Below are positions 18,610 through 26,949 of a DNA stretch of 64,000 nt, one piece after another (within the stretch, counting starts at the first letter, position 1; each line of letters opens with the position of its first letter). Origin of the DNA: Leisingera caerulea DSM 24564 (GTDB taxonomy: Bacteria; Pseudomonadota; Alphaproteobacteria; Rhodobacterales; Rhodobacteraceae); NCBI RefSeq assembly GCF_000473325.1, contig NZ_AXBI01000020.1, forward strand, positions 496,001 through 560,000, written 5' to 3'. A program made the position numbers and the translations under genes. Under the pieces are notes generated by a model, which saw only the letters and a list, made by a program, of their open reading frames with translations, did not search any database and had not been told where the DNA came from.

Positions 18610-19848
18610 ATGAAAATACACACCAAGGCACTCCTGGACACCTGCGGCTTTGCTTGCAAGAGCCTGGCCGGCGAACCGGAAACGGGGGGCTATGCCGAGC
18701 TGGATGCGCGCGCGGTGTTCATAACGGAAGACAGCGTTGAACGCGCCCGTGCGGCCCAGGCCGGCCTGGCGCCGTTTGACCCCTCCCGCCTGCCGTCCTT
18801 GCGGTATGGCGACATCCTCATATCGCGCGCCCGGCCTGACGGCCAAAAAGAAGGGCTGCACATACCCGCGGGCCGGGATGCCGGTCTCGTGGTTCCGGTC
18901 ACCGGGAGTGATGGCTTTGAGCGCCAGATTCCCTTCACCGGCCGCCATATGCTCAGCGCCCGCCAGCAGCTGCTGGCGATGGGGCCGCGCGGACGTCAGC
19001 TGAATGCGGATCAGCGGACTATCCTGGAGGGTATTCAGGGTGTGTTCGAGATCGTCGCAGCAAAAGCGGATCCCGCTGTTTTCAGCGAGGAGCTGATCGG
19101 TCAGGCGTTCATGTGCTCCCTGCTGGATCACGCCGGACGTATCGGTACATCGATTTCCGATGCGGATTTCGGGCGCAAGGCGCGGGCTGATATGATCCGC
19201 GCGCAGATCACCCGGGTGCGGCCGGATCATCCCGACGGGCTGTCGGCCGCCGCGGCCGCAGATCTGGACGAGGTTTTCCAGGACATCGGCATCCGGACCG
19301 CGGCGCAGTCCGGGGGTGAGATCCGGTCGATCGGCGGAATGGAGGTCACGGATGAAGCGCTGCGCGGCATGATCATGTCCAACGAGAGGCTCAGCCGGGA
19401 AGTCTTTGGCGCTCTGACCGCAACACCGCTCTCCCGCCTGGGCGCGGCCGCGGTCAGCTCCATGGAGTATGACCTCCTTGCCGATGAGCTGTCCGACCGG
19501 GCCCTCACTGGCCAATGGGTCGATCGCGCGCAGCGGCGCGCGCAGGAAATTACCGGCGAGCAGATGCCGGGGTATACGTTCGAGATGAAGATGTTCTCGG
19601 TGGATGGGATCGACATCCTGGCGATCCGGGATTCAGTCGGCTCCGCTTCCGGGCAGGCTTTCGTCTACTCCTGGCCTACCGCGGACCGGATCCCGCTGGC
19701 AGAGATCGGGAACGAGACCGTCCTGAATATCTCACCTGAAGAGATCCCGGGCGAAGAGGAGGTCAAGCGTTTGCAGGGCATCCTGGACTCCCTGATCGGC
19801 GACCAGGCTCTTGAAGCCGCGCATGGACGGGCCATCCGGATGGCCTGA
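18610..19848 (+). CDS. Hypothetical protein, 412 aa
   Basis: The protein is soluble, mixed alpha/beta, with no signal peptide or motif I recognise; its middle part (about 160-300) is helical. It lies behind a terminator, so it probably has its own promoter in the short gap after 18574, where GGAAAA precedes the ATG. It converges on the DnaA-domain gene. The neighbours suggest DNA metabolism, but that is context only. Confidence 0.65.
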   Translation: MKIHTKALLDTCGFACKSLAGEPETGGYAELDARAVFITEDSVERARAAQAGLAPFDPSRLPSLRYGDILISRARPDGQKEGLHIPAGRDAGLVVPVTGSDGFERQIPFTGRHMLSARQQLLAMGPRGRQLNADQRTILEGIQGVFEIVAAKADPAVFSEELIGQAFMCSLLDHAGRIGTSISDADFGRKARADMIRAQITRVRPDHPDGLSAAAAADLDEVFQDIGIRTAAQSGGEIRSIGGMEVTDEALRGMIMSNERLSREVFGALTATPLSRLGAAAVSSMEYDLLADELSDRALTGQWVDRAQRRAQEITGEQMPGYTFEMKMFSVDGIDILAIRDSVGSASGQAFVYSWPTADRIPLAEIGNETVLNISPEEIPGEEEVKRLQGILDSLIGDQALEAAHGRAIRMA

Positions 19849-19871
19849 TGCGCCGCCAGCGCAAGAAGATG

Positions 19872-19895
19872 CGCCCGCCACGGAGTGACGGGTGC
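19872..19895. terminator. Hairpin between convergent genes
   Basis: CCCGCCAC-GGA-GTGACGGG pairs with wobble and lies between two convergent stops; a TTTTCGCAAT word follows at 19907-19917. It may act in both directions. Confidence 0.4.
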
Positions 19896-19919
19896 TTTCA
19901 TCTTCGATTTTCGCAATAA

Positions 19920-20723
19920 TCAGTGCAGGTGTTTGCTGGCGCGCATCAGCAGGTTGCGGTTCTGCAGGATGCCAATCGTATCTGCTTTTTCGCAAAGTAT
20001 GTGGATCGACCGGCTGTAGCCGGCATCCGAGGCGCACTCGTTTTTCACCTTGTTGATGGAATTGAGGATCGTGGTGTGGTCCCGGTTCCCGAGATTTTGT
20101 CCGATCATCGTCAGGGAGTGCCCGCAAACCGAGCGCATCAGCCAGATCAGCTTGAACCGAGCGATCACGATTTCCTTCTTGCGGCTCTCGGAGGCAATCT
20201 GATCCATAGGGATCTGCGTGTTCTCGAAGATCAGCGCGGCCAGCGCTTTCATGCAGGGCGTAGTGCCCGCAGGCTTCAGCTGGCGCTCGTTCTGACGCTG
20301 GGCCACGATGCCCAGGGCCTTCAGGTGGATGATAAAGCGGTAGCGGCTGATGGGCCGGTCCTGGATGCGCATGGTTTCCGCATTGAAGACCTGGTTCAGG
20401 ATATTCGCGGGGCTCAGATCGGCGTCAATGAGGCCCTTGCGGTGACCGTTCGACAGAAGCTGGCCAATCCCGAGCGCGTGAACCTCCTTGGCGGTTGTCG
20501 CAACGCGCACCAGCGGCGTGCCGTCTTCCAGCTGATGGAAGATCTGGAGCGCCTCCTTCAGGATCTCCCGGCTGCGGGCCGCGACCGGGTTCGCCGGAGG
20601 CGTGCTGTCCTCGAGGGCGCAAGTGATACAATCAGAATTTCGCAAATCAAGAAGTGAGGTGAGGGACTGGGCGGCCTGGTGATCCTCTGCCGGCATAGCC
20701 AGGCGCAATATCTGTGCGTTCAT
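19920..20723 (-). CDS. Protein with C-terminal DnaA domain IV (DNA-binding)
   Basis: Residues about 185-228 of this 267-aa protein match the DnaA domain IV helix-turn-helix. They run IARFKLIWLMRSV, then HSLTMIGQNLGNRDHTTIL, where RDHTT is the signature loop that reads the DnaA box. There is no AAA+ ATPase domain; the first 160 residues are helical and unfamiliar. It should bind DnaA-box-like sequences (TTWTCCACA) without initiator activity, as a plasmid regulator or replication accessory. DnaA-box-like words sit near many promoters in this window. It is divergent from the YqaJ-type gene. Confidence 0.85.
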   Translation of the reverse strand: MNAQILRLAMPAEDHQAAQSLTSLLDLRNSDCITCALEDSTPPANPVAARSREILKEALQIFHQLEDGTPLVRVATTAKEVHALGIGQLLSNGHRKGLIDADLSPANILNQVFNAETMRIQDRPISRYRFIIHLKALGIVAQRQNERQLKPAGTTPCMKALAALIFENTQIPMDQIASESRKKEIVIARFKLIWLMRSVCGHSLTMIGQNLGNRDHTTILNSINKVKNECASDAGYSRSIHILCEKADTIGILQNRNLLMRASKHLH

Positions 20724-20776
20724 CGTTTTCCTCAGTTTTGACAGGCCATTAGCGGCCCGGCTTGACTAAAAATATT

Positions 20777-20787
20777 TCCCAGAGGGA
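20777..20787. repeat. Short palindrome TCCCAGAGGGA
   Basis: Lies between the divergent DnaA-domain and YqaJ genes and is followed by GTCGT, like CCCCAATGGGG plus TCGT at 13388. Possible operator shared by the two divergent regions. Confidence 0.4.
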
Positions 20788-20865
20788 GTCGTCCGGAGTT
20801 TCGGCCCTCAAGGTGGTGCTTTTGATTTTCGAATTTTACGATTAAGGTCAGCGTGAGCAAATTAG

Positions 20866-20876
20866 ATTTTCGCAAA
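20866..20876 (+). promoter_or_regulatory. TTTTCGCA motif just before the YqaJ-type gene
   Basis: ATTTTCGCAAA ends 15 bases before ATG 20892 and abuts the ribosome binding site, with a related ATTTTCGAATTTT at 20825-20837. At this position a bound protein or RNA structure could affect initiation. Confidence 0.45.
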
Positions 20877-20891
20877 CTGGAGAAGACTTGC

Positions 20892-22478
20892 ATGTCGACC
20901 GAAGCCAAGAGCACCGAAGAAGCGCCGGAAATTTTCCCGCTCGAAGACTCCCTGCCGCTCTTTCGTGCGTTCGATGCTGCCGCTGATGCGGAGGCGGCGC
21001 GCAAGGCGCCGGCTGATTTCGAGGAGAGCAGCAAGCGCCTGGCCGCGCTGATCGATAAGCTGCCCCAGCGCCGCGCGATCAAAGATGAGCATGCGGCGCG
21101 CTGGCTGGAGCGCACAATGCGCACCGCCGTTGACCGGATGGAGCTTGAGCATGGCGAGGGGAATGCCACGGTTGCCGATGTTCACAATCATGTCTTCTGG
21201 CACGTGCGCCGGGCGTCGGGGATTGGCGGCTCGGAGGCCGGAACGGTTCTGAAGCACTACCGCGGCAAGAAGGGCACCTTCGGGGATGCGCACAACCTGG
21301 TGCTGGAGAAGCTGCTGATCATGTCGCCGCAGCCTTCCACCGAGGAGATGGCCCGCGGCGTGCGCGCTGAGCCTTGGGTGCAGCGCATGTATCACGAGCA
21401 GCATGGCGTGAAGAGCGATGAGGAAGATCTCGCCAAGCTGAAGAATTTCCGCTGGGCAAAGCGCCCCGCCTCCGTTGGCACGCCGGACGATATCGTCACG
21501 CACACGCAGGGCGATCTGGCCGGGCTGAAACGCTGCCTCGATTACAAGGCGCCCTCGGCTGCCGTTGTCGAGGATTACGAGAACAACGGTGTGTCGATGG
21601 ACTACATCTGCCAGGTGCATCACTACGCGATCCTGCAGCTGGCCTCCGGCTCCAAGTTCGACGTGATGTCCATCGAGGCATTCGATCCCCGCAGCTTTAA
21701 GATTATCTCCTTCCCGGTTGAGTTTGACATCGAACTGGCGAAAGAGATTGCGGGCGCCTGCCACCGGCTGTGGCATGAGAACGTGATGATGGGCGTTGTC
21801 CCGGATGCGCCGGCCGTCGAAGAGCTGGATGTCAAAGACGCCACGCTGAAGAATTTCGGTGTGCAGGCTGCATTCCTGAAAGTCCTCGGCGACGAGCTCG
21901 GAAAACGCCAGAAGGATTTGCTGGAGCGCATCTCAACCATGGGCGCCGAGTGGCACGAAGTGGCCACGGGCAAAATGGATCTGACCGTTGCGGCCTTTTC
22001 CCGCAAACGCAAATGGGACGAGGACAAGCTGCGCGACCTGGCGGAAGCGGCCGACATCGATGTGACACCCTTCGAGATCCCCGACAAAAAGGGCAAGGTC
22101 GACGCTCAGGCAGCAACAGATTTTCTGCAGGATCTGCATGCGGCGCTCAAGGAAGAGGACAAGGAAGCCGTCAGCAAACTGCTCAAAGACTACCTGGATG
22201 CGGGCGCGCCGATCGTCACCAAGCTGGACATGGATAAGCTGGCCGAGCATCTCGAAGAGCGCGGCATTTCGGTCAATGAGGCGGCGGGCGTGCAGGAGAG
22301 CTTCGCCCTGTCCCGGAAGTCCAAAGGCCCCGAGTTCGAGCGCCTGTCGCACCTGCGGGGCGAGGTTTCCGATCTCGTAGACGGCATCGAGGCCATGGCT
22401 GAGGAGCAGGCGCCAAAGATCATCAGCGGCGAGATCGATGGTGATGAGGAATACGATCCGGAGATGGAAATGGCCTGA
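20892..22478 (+). CDS. YqaJ-like exonuclease (lambda-exonuclease fold)
   Basis: ATG 20892 follows GGAGAAG at a good distance; an in-frame GTG at 20853 is the alternative start. The N-terminal 270 residues of the 528-aa protein match the YqaJ viral recombinase nuclease. Seen are RRASGIGGSEAG (107-117), an RG..E motif (156-160), GTPDDIV (196-202) and LDYKAPS (216-222). QVHHYAIL also appears. The usual Glu-x-Lys is Asp-Tyr-Lys. Such enzymes resect double-stranded ends 5'-3' for annealing. No RecT/Bet-type annealase is visible. The C-terminal half is helical and unfamiliar. Confidence 0.85.
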   Translation: MSTEAKSTEEAPEIFPLEDSLPLFRAFDAAADAEAARKAPADFEESSKRLAALIDKLPQRRAIKDEHAARWLERTMRTAVDRMELEHGEGNATVADVHNHVFWHVRRASGIGGSEAGTVLKHYRGKKGTFGDAHNLVLEKLLIMSPQPSTEEMARGVRAEPWVQRMYHEQHGVKSDEEDLAKLKNFRWAKRPASVGTPDDIVTHTQGDLAGLKRCLDYKAPSAAVVEDYENNGVSMDYICQVHHYAILQLASGSKFDVMSIEAFDPRSFKIISFPVEFDIELAKEIAGACHRLWHENVMMGVVPDAPAVEELDVKDATLKNFGVQAAFLKVLGDELGKRQKDLLERISTMGAEWHEVATGKMDLTVAAFSRKRKWDEDKLRDLAEAADIDVTPFEIPDKKGKVDAQAATDFLQDLHAALKEEDKEAVSKLLKDYLDAGAPIVTKLDMDKLAEHLEERGISVNEAAGVQESFALSRKSKGPEFERLSHLRGEVSDLVDGIEAMAEEQAPKIISGEIDGDEEYDPEMEMA

Positions 22479-22505
22479 CGCCAATCTGCGAAAAACCAAA
22501 TCACG

Positions 22506-22539
22506 GCCCGCGCTTTCACAAAGCGCGGGCTTTCTTTTT
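22506..22539 (+). terminator. Intrinsic terminator
   Basis: Ten-base arms GCCCGCGCTT/AAGCGCGGGC followed by TTTCTTTTT, 27 bases after the YqaJ-type stop. TGCGAAAAA, the reverse complement of the repeated motif, is at 22487-22495. Confidence 0.9.
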
Positions 22540-22754
22540 GCGGGTGGTCATTAGAATTTTAGACACACTGCACTTGTGACGCCATTTTGCGGCAGCTGAT
22601 CTTCTGGTAGTGTTCAAGCCACATCTCTCGCCTGCACCTTGATGGCAATTGTAAGCAATTTTTTTGGTGTGCTTTTGCTATTCGGGGCCAACTGATTGTT
22701 CTGAAGCAGTTTTACGTGCTGTGTCGCACGGATTGGATAAGTGTGGGGGGTAGG

Positions 22755-23183
22755 GTGCTGGCGAGATCTTTCCTGATTGTCTTTGCAACATTTTTGGCTT
22801 CGTTCTGGATGCCGGGCGATGCGGTTGCGGTCGAAGCTCTTTCCTGCGGCGTGACACCGATTTCGAGCAGAGGCCATCTTCCATCTGAGGTTTCAATTCA
22901 GCTGCTGGCGAACCAGAGGCTGGCTGCGGTCAGCAACAACTGGATCGAGATGTCCTACGGCCAGCCGGTGCTGGCCAACCTGAAGCGGAGAAGCGAGGCT
23001 TCTTTCGTTTTGAACTGGGAGGTTGAGCATCCGGGCGGCCTCGGCGGACCTGAGCCGGCCACGGTGCATTATCGCGCGGTTCTGAATATGCGAAACCTGA
23101 AAATCACCGTGCTGGCATCTGAGCCTGGCGGGAGCGGGACGCGCCAGCGCGGAACAGGCAGCTGTGCCACCGCTGACCGCTAA
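22755..23183 (+). CDS. Secreted hypothetical protein, 142 aa
   Basis: GTG 22755 after a G-rich ribosome binding site (GGGGGGTAGG) gives a signal peptide VLARSFLIVFATFLASFW ending near GDAVA. The mature part is small, has two cysteines and no known domain. Base composition around it is lower in GC than in the transfer genes, as in the following region, which suggests cargo DNA. Confidence 0.55.
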   Translation: MLARSFLIVFATFLASFWMPGDAVAVEALSCGVTPISSRGHLPSEVSIQLLANQRLAAVSNNWIEMSYGQPVLANLKRRSEASFVLNWEVEHPGGLGGPEPATVHYRAVLNMRNLKITVLASEPGGSGTRQRGTGSCATADR

Positions 23184-23414
23184 CGGCCGTGCGCGGGATT
23201 AGCCGCCGCGGCAAGTCATCTCGCTGTTGGCTTGGGGCTCCTGGGGCTGGCCGCCTTCCGTGAAACCCCGCGGGATTACTTCTCCGCCGCATGCACGGCC
23301 CGGGTTCGCCTTATAGGAAAATGCCATGCTTACACTTTTATTGAAATTTCAATCCAAAGCTGTTAGAGGCTGTGATTGCATGCTTTCTGGTTTATCTGTG
23401 TTTTAGGGTGAGTG
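23184..23414. other. Gap without a recognised gene
   Basis: I see no convincing coding frame or terminator here; the second half (23320-23400) is AT-rich and may hold the promoter for the small ORFs that follow. Confidence 0.4.
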
Positions 23415-23498
23415 ATGCTGGAGCTTTATGTCTTGTGTACCGGAGTCGGATACTTTGCAGGATTTGGTGCCTGCTTCTGGATGATGCGCTCAGATTAG
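23415..23498 (+). CDS. Possible 27-residue membrane microprotein
   Basis: ATG 23415 is preceded by AGGGTGAG. The ORF reads as one hydrophobic helix (YVLCTGVGYFAGFGACFWMM) with charged ends, ending with TAG at 23496-23498. It stops 10 bases before the zinc-ribbon ORF, which hints at a transcription unit. So short an ORF can arise by chance; the hydrophobic pattern plus spacing is the only support. Confidence 0.4.
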   Translation: MLELYVLCTGVGYFAGFGACFWMMRSD

Positions 23499-23508
23499 GT
23501 CGCGGCAA

Positions 23509-23682
23509 ATGTTCCGGTTCCAGGAAACTGATGGTGCCTGCTCGGTTAATTTCGAGTGCCCAGTGTGCCAGATCACAATGGATATAGCGTTTGACGCAGT
23601 GCCTGCGAAAGGGGACGAATTCGACTGTCCGAATTGTCAGGCGCAGCTGATCGCGCACTATGCGCAAGACGAGTGCAATTAG
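23509..23682 (+). CDS. Small zinc-ribbon-type protein, 57 aa
   Basis: The ORF has two CPxC knuckles (FECPVCQ and FDCPNCQ), 22 residues apart, the pattern of a zinc-ribbon/MJ0042-like finger, with acidic ends. Small zinc ribbons often bind nucleic acid or partner proteins. AGG sits upstream at a rather long distance. The downstream small gene starts right after its stop, suggesting co-expression. Confidence 0.65.
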   Translation: MFRFQETDGACSVNFECPVCQITMDIAFDAVPAKGDEFDCPNCQAQLIAHYAQDECN

Positions 23683-23693
23683 GGGGTTGCGGG

Positions 23694-23870
23694 TTGGATC
23701 TCGGAGGACTGCAGGTCAGGTTGGCAAGGGCTGAAGAAGTCGCCGAGGTCCGGCGATCAGGGAGACGCATCATTGGCACCTATGGGGGGCTTACAGTGGT
23801 CGTCTACCACGATGAGGCGCGAAACGTTGTTGCGGTTTCCCATGTTCTGCAAGTGGCTGCATCTGCCTAG
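23694..23870 (+). CDS. Small hypothetical protein, about 58 aa
   Basis: The frame runs to TAG 23868-23870. TTG 23694 has AGGGGG at a 7-base spacing; GTG 23673 overlaps the zinc-ribbon gene and has no site. The C-terminal half (GTYGGLTVVVYHDEARNVVAV) looks like alternating beta strands of a real small domain. No family recognised. Confidence 0.45.
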   Translation: MDLGGLQVRLARAEEVAEVRRSGRRIIGTYGGLTVVVYHDEARNVVAVSHVLQVAASA

Positions 23871-23947
23871 GTCGTATTGATGATAGGGTTTCACACCAGG
23901 CTTTGAGTACAATTCAAGATGGTGTCATATTTAGAAACCGGAACCCA

Positions 23948-23969
23948 TCCTCCCCCAAACTGGGGAGGA
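23948..23969. promoter_or_regulatory. 22-base palindrome upstream of DUF995-like gene
   Basis: Eight-base arms TCCTCCCC and GGGGAGGA around a CAAACT centre, 51 bases before ATG 24021. Similar palindromes are at 25855-25875 and 41131-41150; likely an operator. Confidence 0.6.
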
Positions 23970-24020
23970 CAAGTGCTTCTTGCGTCGGAAAAATAGCGAT
24001 AGTTCAGAGGGAGAAGAGAT

Positions 24021-24491
24021 ATGAAACGATCTATCGTTGCAGCAATTGCCGTTACAGCTATCGCACTGACCTCTCCGGTTTTCGCCGGCAGCAAACCCAA
24101 AGGCGCAAAGCCTGCAGATCCCAAGCAAATCGCCGCGCTCTATGCCGGTAAAACCAGCCACTGGACCCGCGGCGGATATGCCTATTGGGGGCCTGGCGGT
24201 GAATTCCTGGGTGTCGGGAAATCCGGAGATTCCGTAGGGATCGGAAAGTGGTATGTGACGACGCGCGGAAAGCTCTGCCACGAGACCCAATGGTATTGGC
24301 TGGAGAAAGGCGAAAGGAAAAGCACGGACGGCAAGTGGTGCTGGGACTTCGTAACAGCTCCAGATGGGGTGGTCTGGGAACGGTTCCAGGAAGACAAGTC
24401 AAACTGGTACCGCCACAAGCCTGCAAAGCAGCACAACGGGAATACTCAGCGCAGCAAGATCAGCTCCCTGAGATCCAAGATCGGAGTTTGA
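24021..24491 (+). CDS. Secreted DUF995-like protein, 156 aa
   Basis: A signal peptide (KRSIVAAIAVTAIALTSPVFA) is followed by a domain resembling DUF995: LYAGKTSHW, then GKWYVTTRGKLCHETQWYW, then CWDFVTAPDGVVW and a final WYRHKP, with two cysteines that could pair. DUF995 proteins are alphaproteobacterial periplasmic proteins of unknown role. The GAGGGAGAAG ribosome binding site is strong. A palindrome like the one in front of the LuxR gene lies in its promoter, so it may belong to that regulon. It is convergent with the LuxR-type gene. Confidence 0.7.
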   Translation: MKRSIVAAIAVTAIALTSPVFAGSKPKGAKPADPKQIAALYAGKTSHWTRGGYAYWGPGGEFLGVGKSGDSVGIGKWYVTTRGKLCHETQWYWLEKGERKSTDGKWCWDFVTAPDGVVWERFQEDKSNWYRHKPAKQHNGNTQRSKISSLRSKIGV

Positions 24492-24527
24492 CCGGGCGGG
24501 GGGCTTCTGACAGCAGGGTGAAGAGCA

Positions 24528-25691
24528 TCACAAGATCGGAGGGGTGAATTGCAGGGCCCTCCACGTGAACTTCACTCTGTTGTCAGAAAGCGTCTTCTTC
24601 ATGACCGACTTCACGTGGGAAGTTGCTGTTGACGCCGCTACGCCAAGGGCCTCGCCGATCTCAGGCGTGGTCAGGCCGGAGACCAGAAGGCTTGCAGCCT
24701 TCTTCTCCATCGGGGTGAAGCCGTAAGCATCCCCAAAAAGGTCTATCCGCAGGTCGGAAATCCGATCTGCATCAATGATAGTGATCAGGCTCCCGAAGAA
24801 CCCTCTTTCCAGTTCGACATCTGCATCCCGAAGAGGAGATACGATGAGCAGAAGCGGATGGTCCGATCCCCGGCGGGGAATGCTTAGCTCAACGGCGGAC
24901 GCTCCGCCCTTGCCCTCTGACGTCTGGGCTATGTTCTGGACGGCCTGCGATATCGCTGCTGTTTTCTCAGGGTCGATTGTTACCAGATTGCCGCGCAGAT
25001 CACGCCAGATCCCGTCCTTTTCAGCGCAAATGTCTTTGGCAGCGGTATTGCAAACTGCAACTCTTCCGAAGCGGTCCGTGACGCATATGCCAAGATCTAT
25101 TTTGTTGAGAGCCCCCAGAACAGCATCGTATTTCGCTCGCAGGTTTTGAGCCCATCTTGCTATGTCAAACGCTTTTGCAAGGTGTGGCCCAAGAATGCCG
25201 GCTGCAACAACGTCTTCTCGCGGGATTTCTGAATGAGCTTCGTCGTAGTAAAATTGGACCCCAGCATTTATCAAAGGATCCACGGAAGTGTTGAGATACA
25301 GGCGTCTGAATATCCCTGTTTGTCCCCGGACGAAGACGACTTCAGGTCGGCCCTCAATCCATTCCAGATCCCAAATGTCGGTATCCAAAACCGGGCTCCC
25401 GACCGAAGACGTCCGCATATATGCGGCACCGACATCATCATATCCGGTTACCCCTTTCTCTCTAAACCTCCTGTTGTACTCTTCAAACAGCCACTCAATT
25501 GACTTCAATGATGGGCTTCCGCCCCGTGTTGAGAATCTTATCTCATCATATTCGCCATAGGCGTAGTGAACGACATGCTTCGCAGCGGTAGCCCGCCGGC
25601 AAGCCTCCATTGCATCACTCCACCTGTTCGTGGAGTAGGCCGCGTCATAGATGCTGGAAAGTGCGTTAGAGAAGCGGTCGATACTTATCAT
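24528..25691 (-). CDS. LuxR-family transcriptional regulator
   Basis: The C-terminal 70 residues of this 387-aa protein form a LuxR-type helix-turn-helix: YGFTPMEKKAASLLVSGLTT, then PEIGEALGVAASTATSHVK. The middle (about 200-260) is PAS-like (LNKIDLGICVTDRFGRVAVC) and could sense a ligand. The N-terminal 190 residues do not look like a classic acyl-homoserine-lactone domain. It is divergent from an acyltransferase and a dehydrogenase gene, a layout seen with signal-responsive activators. Its promoter (TTGTCA, 17, AGGATT) carries a TTTGCGAT word in the spacer. Confidence 0.85.
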   Translation of the reverse strand: MISIDRFSNALSSIYDAAYSTNRWSDAMEACRRATAAKHVVHYAYGEYDEIRFSTRGGSPSLKSIEWLFEEYNRRFREKGVTGYDDVGAAYMRTSSVGSPVLDTDIWDLEWIEGRPEVVFVRGQTGIFRRLYLNTSVDPLINAGVQFYYDEAHSEIPREDVVAAGILGPHLAKAFDIARWAQNLRAKYDAVLGALNKIDLGICVTDRFGRVAVCNTAAKDICAEKDGIWRDLRGNLVTIDPEKTAAISQAVQNIAQTSEGKGGASAVELSIPRRGSDHPLLLIVSPLRDADVELERGFFGSLITIIDADRISDLRIDLFGDAYGFTPMEKKAASLLVSGLTTPEIGEALGVAASTATSHVKSVMKKTLSDNRVKFTWRALQFTPPIL

Positions 25692-25789
25692 GTCTTTCCA
25701 CCAGAACTTGAACTCAAAACATCCGCACCCTCGCAGGTGCGCCGAGGATCCGACTCATCCCCAAGCTGTACCCGTCAGAGGGCAAAAAT

Positions 25790-25818
25790 AATCCTATCGC
25801 AAATCTAAGCTTTGACAA
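25790..25818 (-). promoter_or_regulatory. Predicted promoter of LuxR-type gene
   Basis: On the minus strand TTGTCA (25813-25818) and AGGATT (25790-25795) are 17 bases apart; GATTTGCGAT in the spacer resembles the reverse of the repeated TTTTCGCA word. Confidence 0.5.
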
Positions 25819-25854
25819 ATCGGAGCGCCCCCCCTTGCCTGAAACAGGAGAAGG

Positions 25855-25875
25855 TCTCCCCAATTTGGAGGAGGA
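25855..25875. promoter_or_regulatory. Palindrome between LuxR-type and acyltransferase genes
   Basis: CTCCCCAATTTGGAGGAG (25856-25873) with core CCAATTTGG lies in the divergent promoter region, upstream of both genes. It resembles the sites at 23948 and 41131 and is a candidate binding site for the LuxR-type protein. Confidence 0.55.
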
Positions 25876-25956
25876 TTTGCCCCGCAAAAGACGAGAGCCT
25901 GAACCTGGAGGCTGGGAAAGTTTTTCCACGCCCAAAGGTTAAGCGGGGGAGTTGTG

Positions 25957-26940
25957 ATGGCGCTTATTGAAGAGACGCTGAATAGCGATTTGGTCGAGTA
26001 CAGGATTATTTCTGATCCGGACGAGCTCCGTCAGGTTTTCCGTCTCAGGTATGAGGTCAATATCCATGAGCTTGGCTGGACGATCCCGGCCGACCACTCC
26101 AGCCAACTCATCACCGACGAGCTCGACCATACCTCTTCGATTGTCGGTGCGGTGGTGAATGGGGAGGTGCTTGGATCACTCCGGATGTCTCCTATGGCAA
26201 AAATCCCGGAGGGCCTTCGCCGGAAGATATTCTCCGGGTATCCGACGCCCGTGGACCTGAGCGCTTTTTCAGTTACCTCGCGCCTCGCCGTTGCCAGGTC
26301 GCACAGGAGGTCGAGAGTTGCCCTGAAAATCATCCAGGAGGCGGCGCGCGTCTCGAATGCGAAGGGATCGCCGATTTCGATCATATATTGCGCGCCGGCT
26401 CTTGTGCCGATGTACATGAAGCTTGGCCTGAGGATCTTCAATAACCCTATTCATGTGGATGGCTTGGGCATTCAATGCCTGATGTCCATTGACGTCTCCG
26501 ACCGGGAGGCGCTTGCAAAGTTGCGCAGCCCGCTGGCTTGCTGCGCGCCTCCCTCGCCGCCGCATACCCCGTCCATAAAGTCCGCCAGGGACTGGCATGC
26601 CCTCACGCGTCCGGTCAGAAGCCTTCCGGAAACCATCCCGGCCGCAAGTGTCGAGGCAATGCTGCCTGCGGCGCGTTCCGGGTCTTTACCTGGTCTGTCC
26701 TCAGGGTCACAGCACATCGTCCAGGTGTTCCGTGCGGGTCAGGAGGTTTGGACGCGGGGCAGCCCGAGGCAGCCGAACCTGCTGGTCCTGGAGGGAGCGC
26801 TGCGCTCCAGCGGTCCGGATATCAGCCCGGTCAGCTTCAAGGCGGGAAACTTCATTGACTTTGACAAGCTGAGCCATCGGGGGGTTGCGGCATCAAACCT
26901 GAACAGCCTCACCGAAACCAGAGCAGCAATCATTTATTGA
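25957..26940 (+). CDS. Autoinducer-synthase-like N-acyltransferase with C-terminal cNMP-like domain
   Basis: ATG 25957 follows GGGGGA at a good spacing. Residues about 15-190 have the GNAT-type layout of AHL synthases and FeeM-like N-acyl amino acid synthases. Seen are YRIISDPDELRQVFRLRYEV, HELGW, a beta-hairpin with GSLRMSP, SRLAVARSHRRSRVALKIIQ (acyl-carrier/CoA site) and YMKLGLRIF. The last 80 residues look like a shortened cyclic-nucleotide-binding beta roll (VFRAGQEVWTRGSP, NLLVLEGALR, FKAGNFIDF). A likely product is an acylated amine or amino acid, not proven. It is 9 bases before the dehydrogenase gene. Confidence 0.7.
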   Translation: MALIEETLNSDLVEYRIISDPDELRQVFRLRYEVNIHELGWTIPADHSSQLITDELDHTSSIVGAVVNGEVLGSLRMSPMAKIPEGLRRKIFSGYPTPVDLSAFSVTSRLAVARSHRRSRVALKIIQEAARVSNAKGSPISIIYCAPALVPMYMKLGLRIFNNPIHVDGLGIQCLMSIDVSDREALAKLRSPLACCAPPSPPHTPSIKSARDWHALTRPVRSLPETIPAASVEAMLPAARSGSLPGLSSGSQHIVQVFRAGQEVWTRGSPRQPNLLVLEGALRSSGPDISPVSFKAGNFIDFDKLSHRGVAASNLNSLTETRAAIIY

Positions 26941-26949
26941 GGTGCCCAC

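Noticed and set aside
19920..20723. DnaA-domain protein as a replication initiator
   Set aside because: The protein lacks the AAA+ ATPase domain and is too short; no iteron array is near it.
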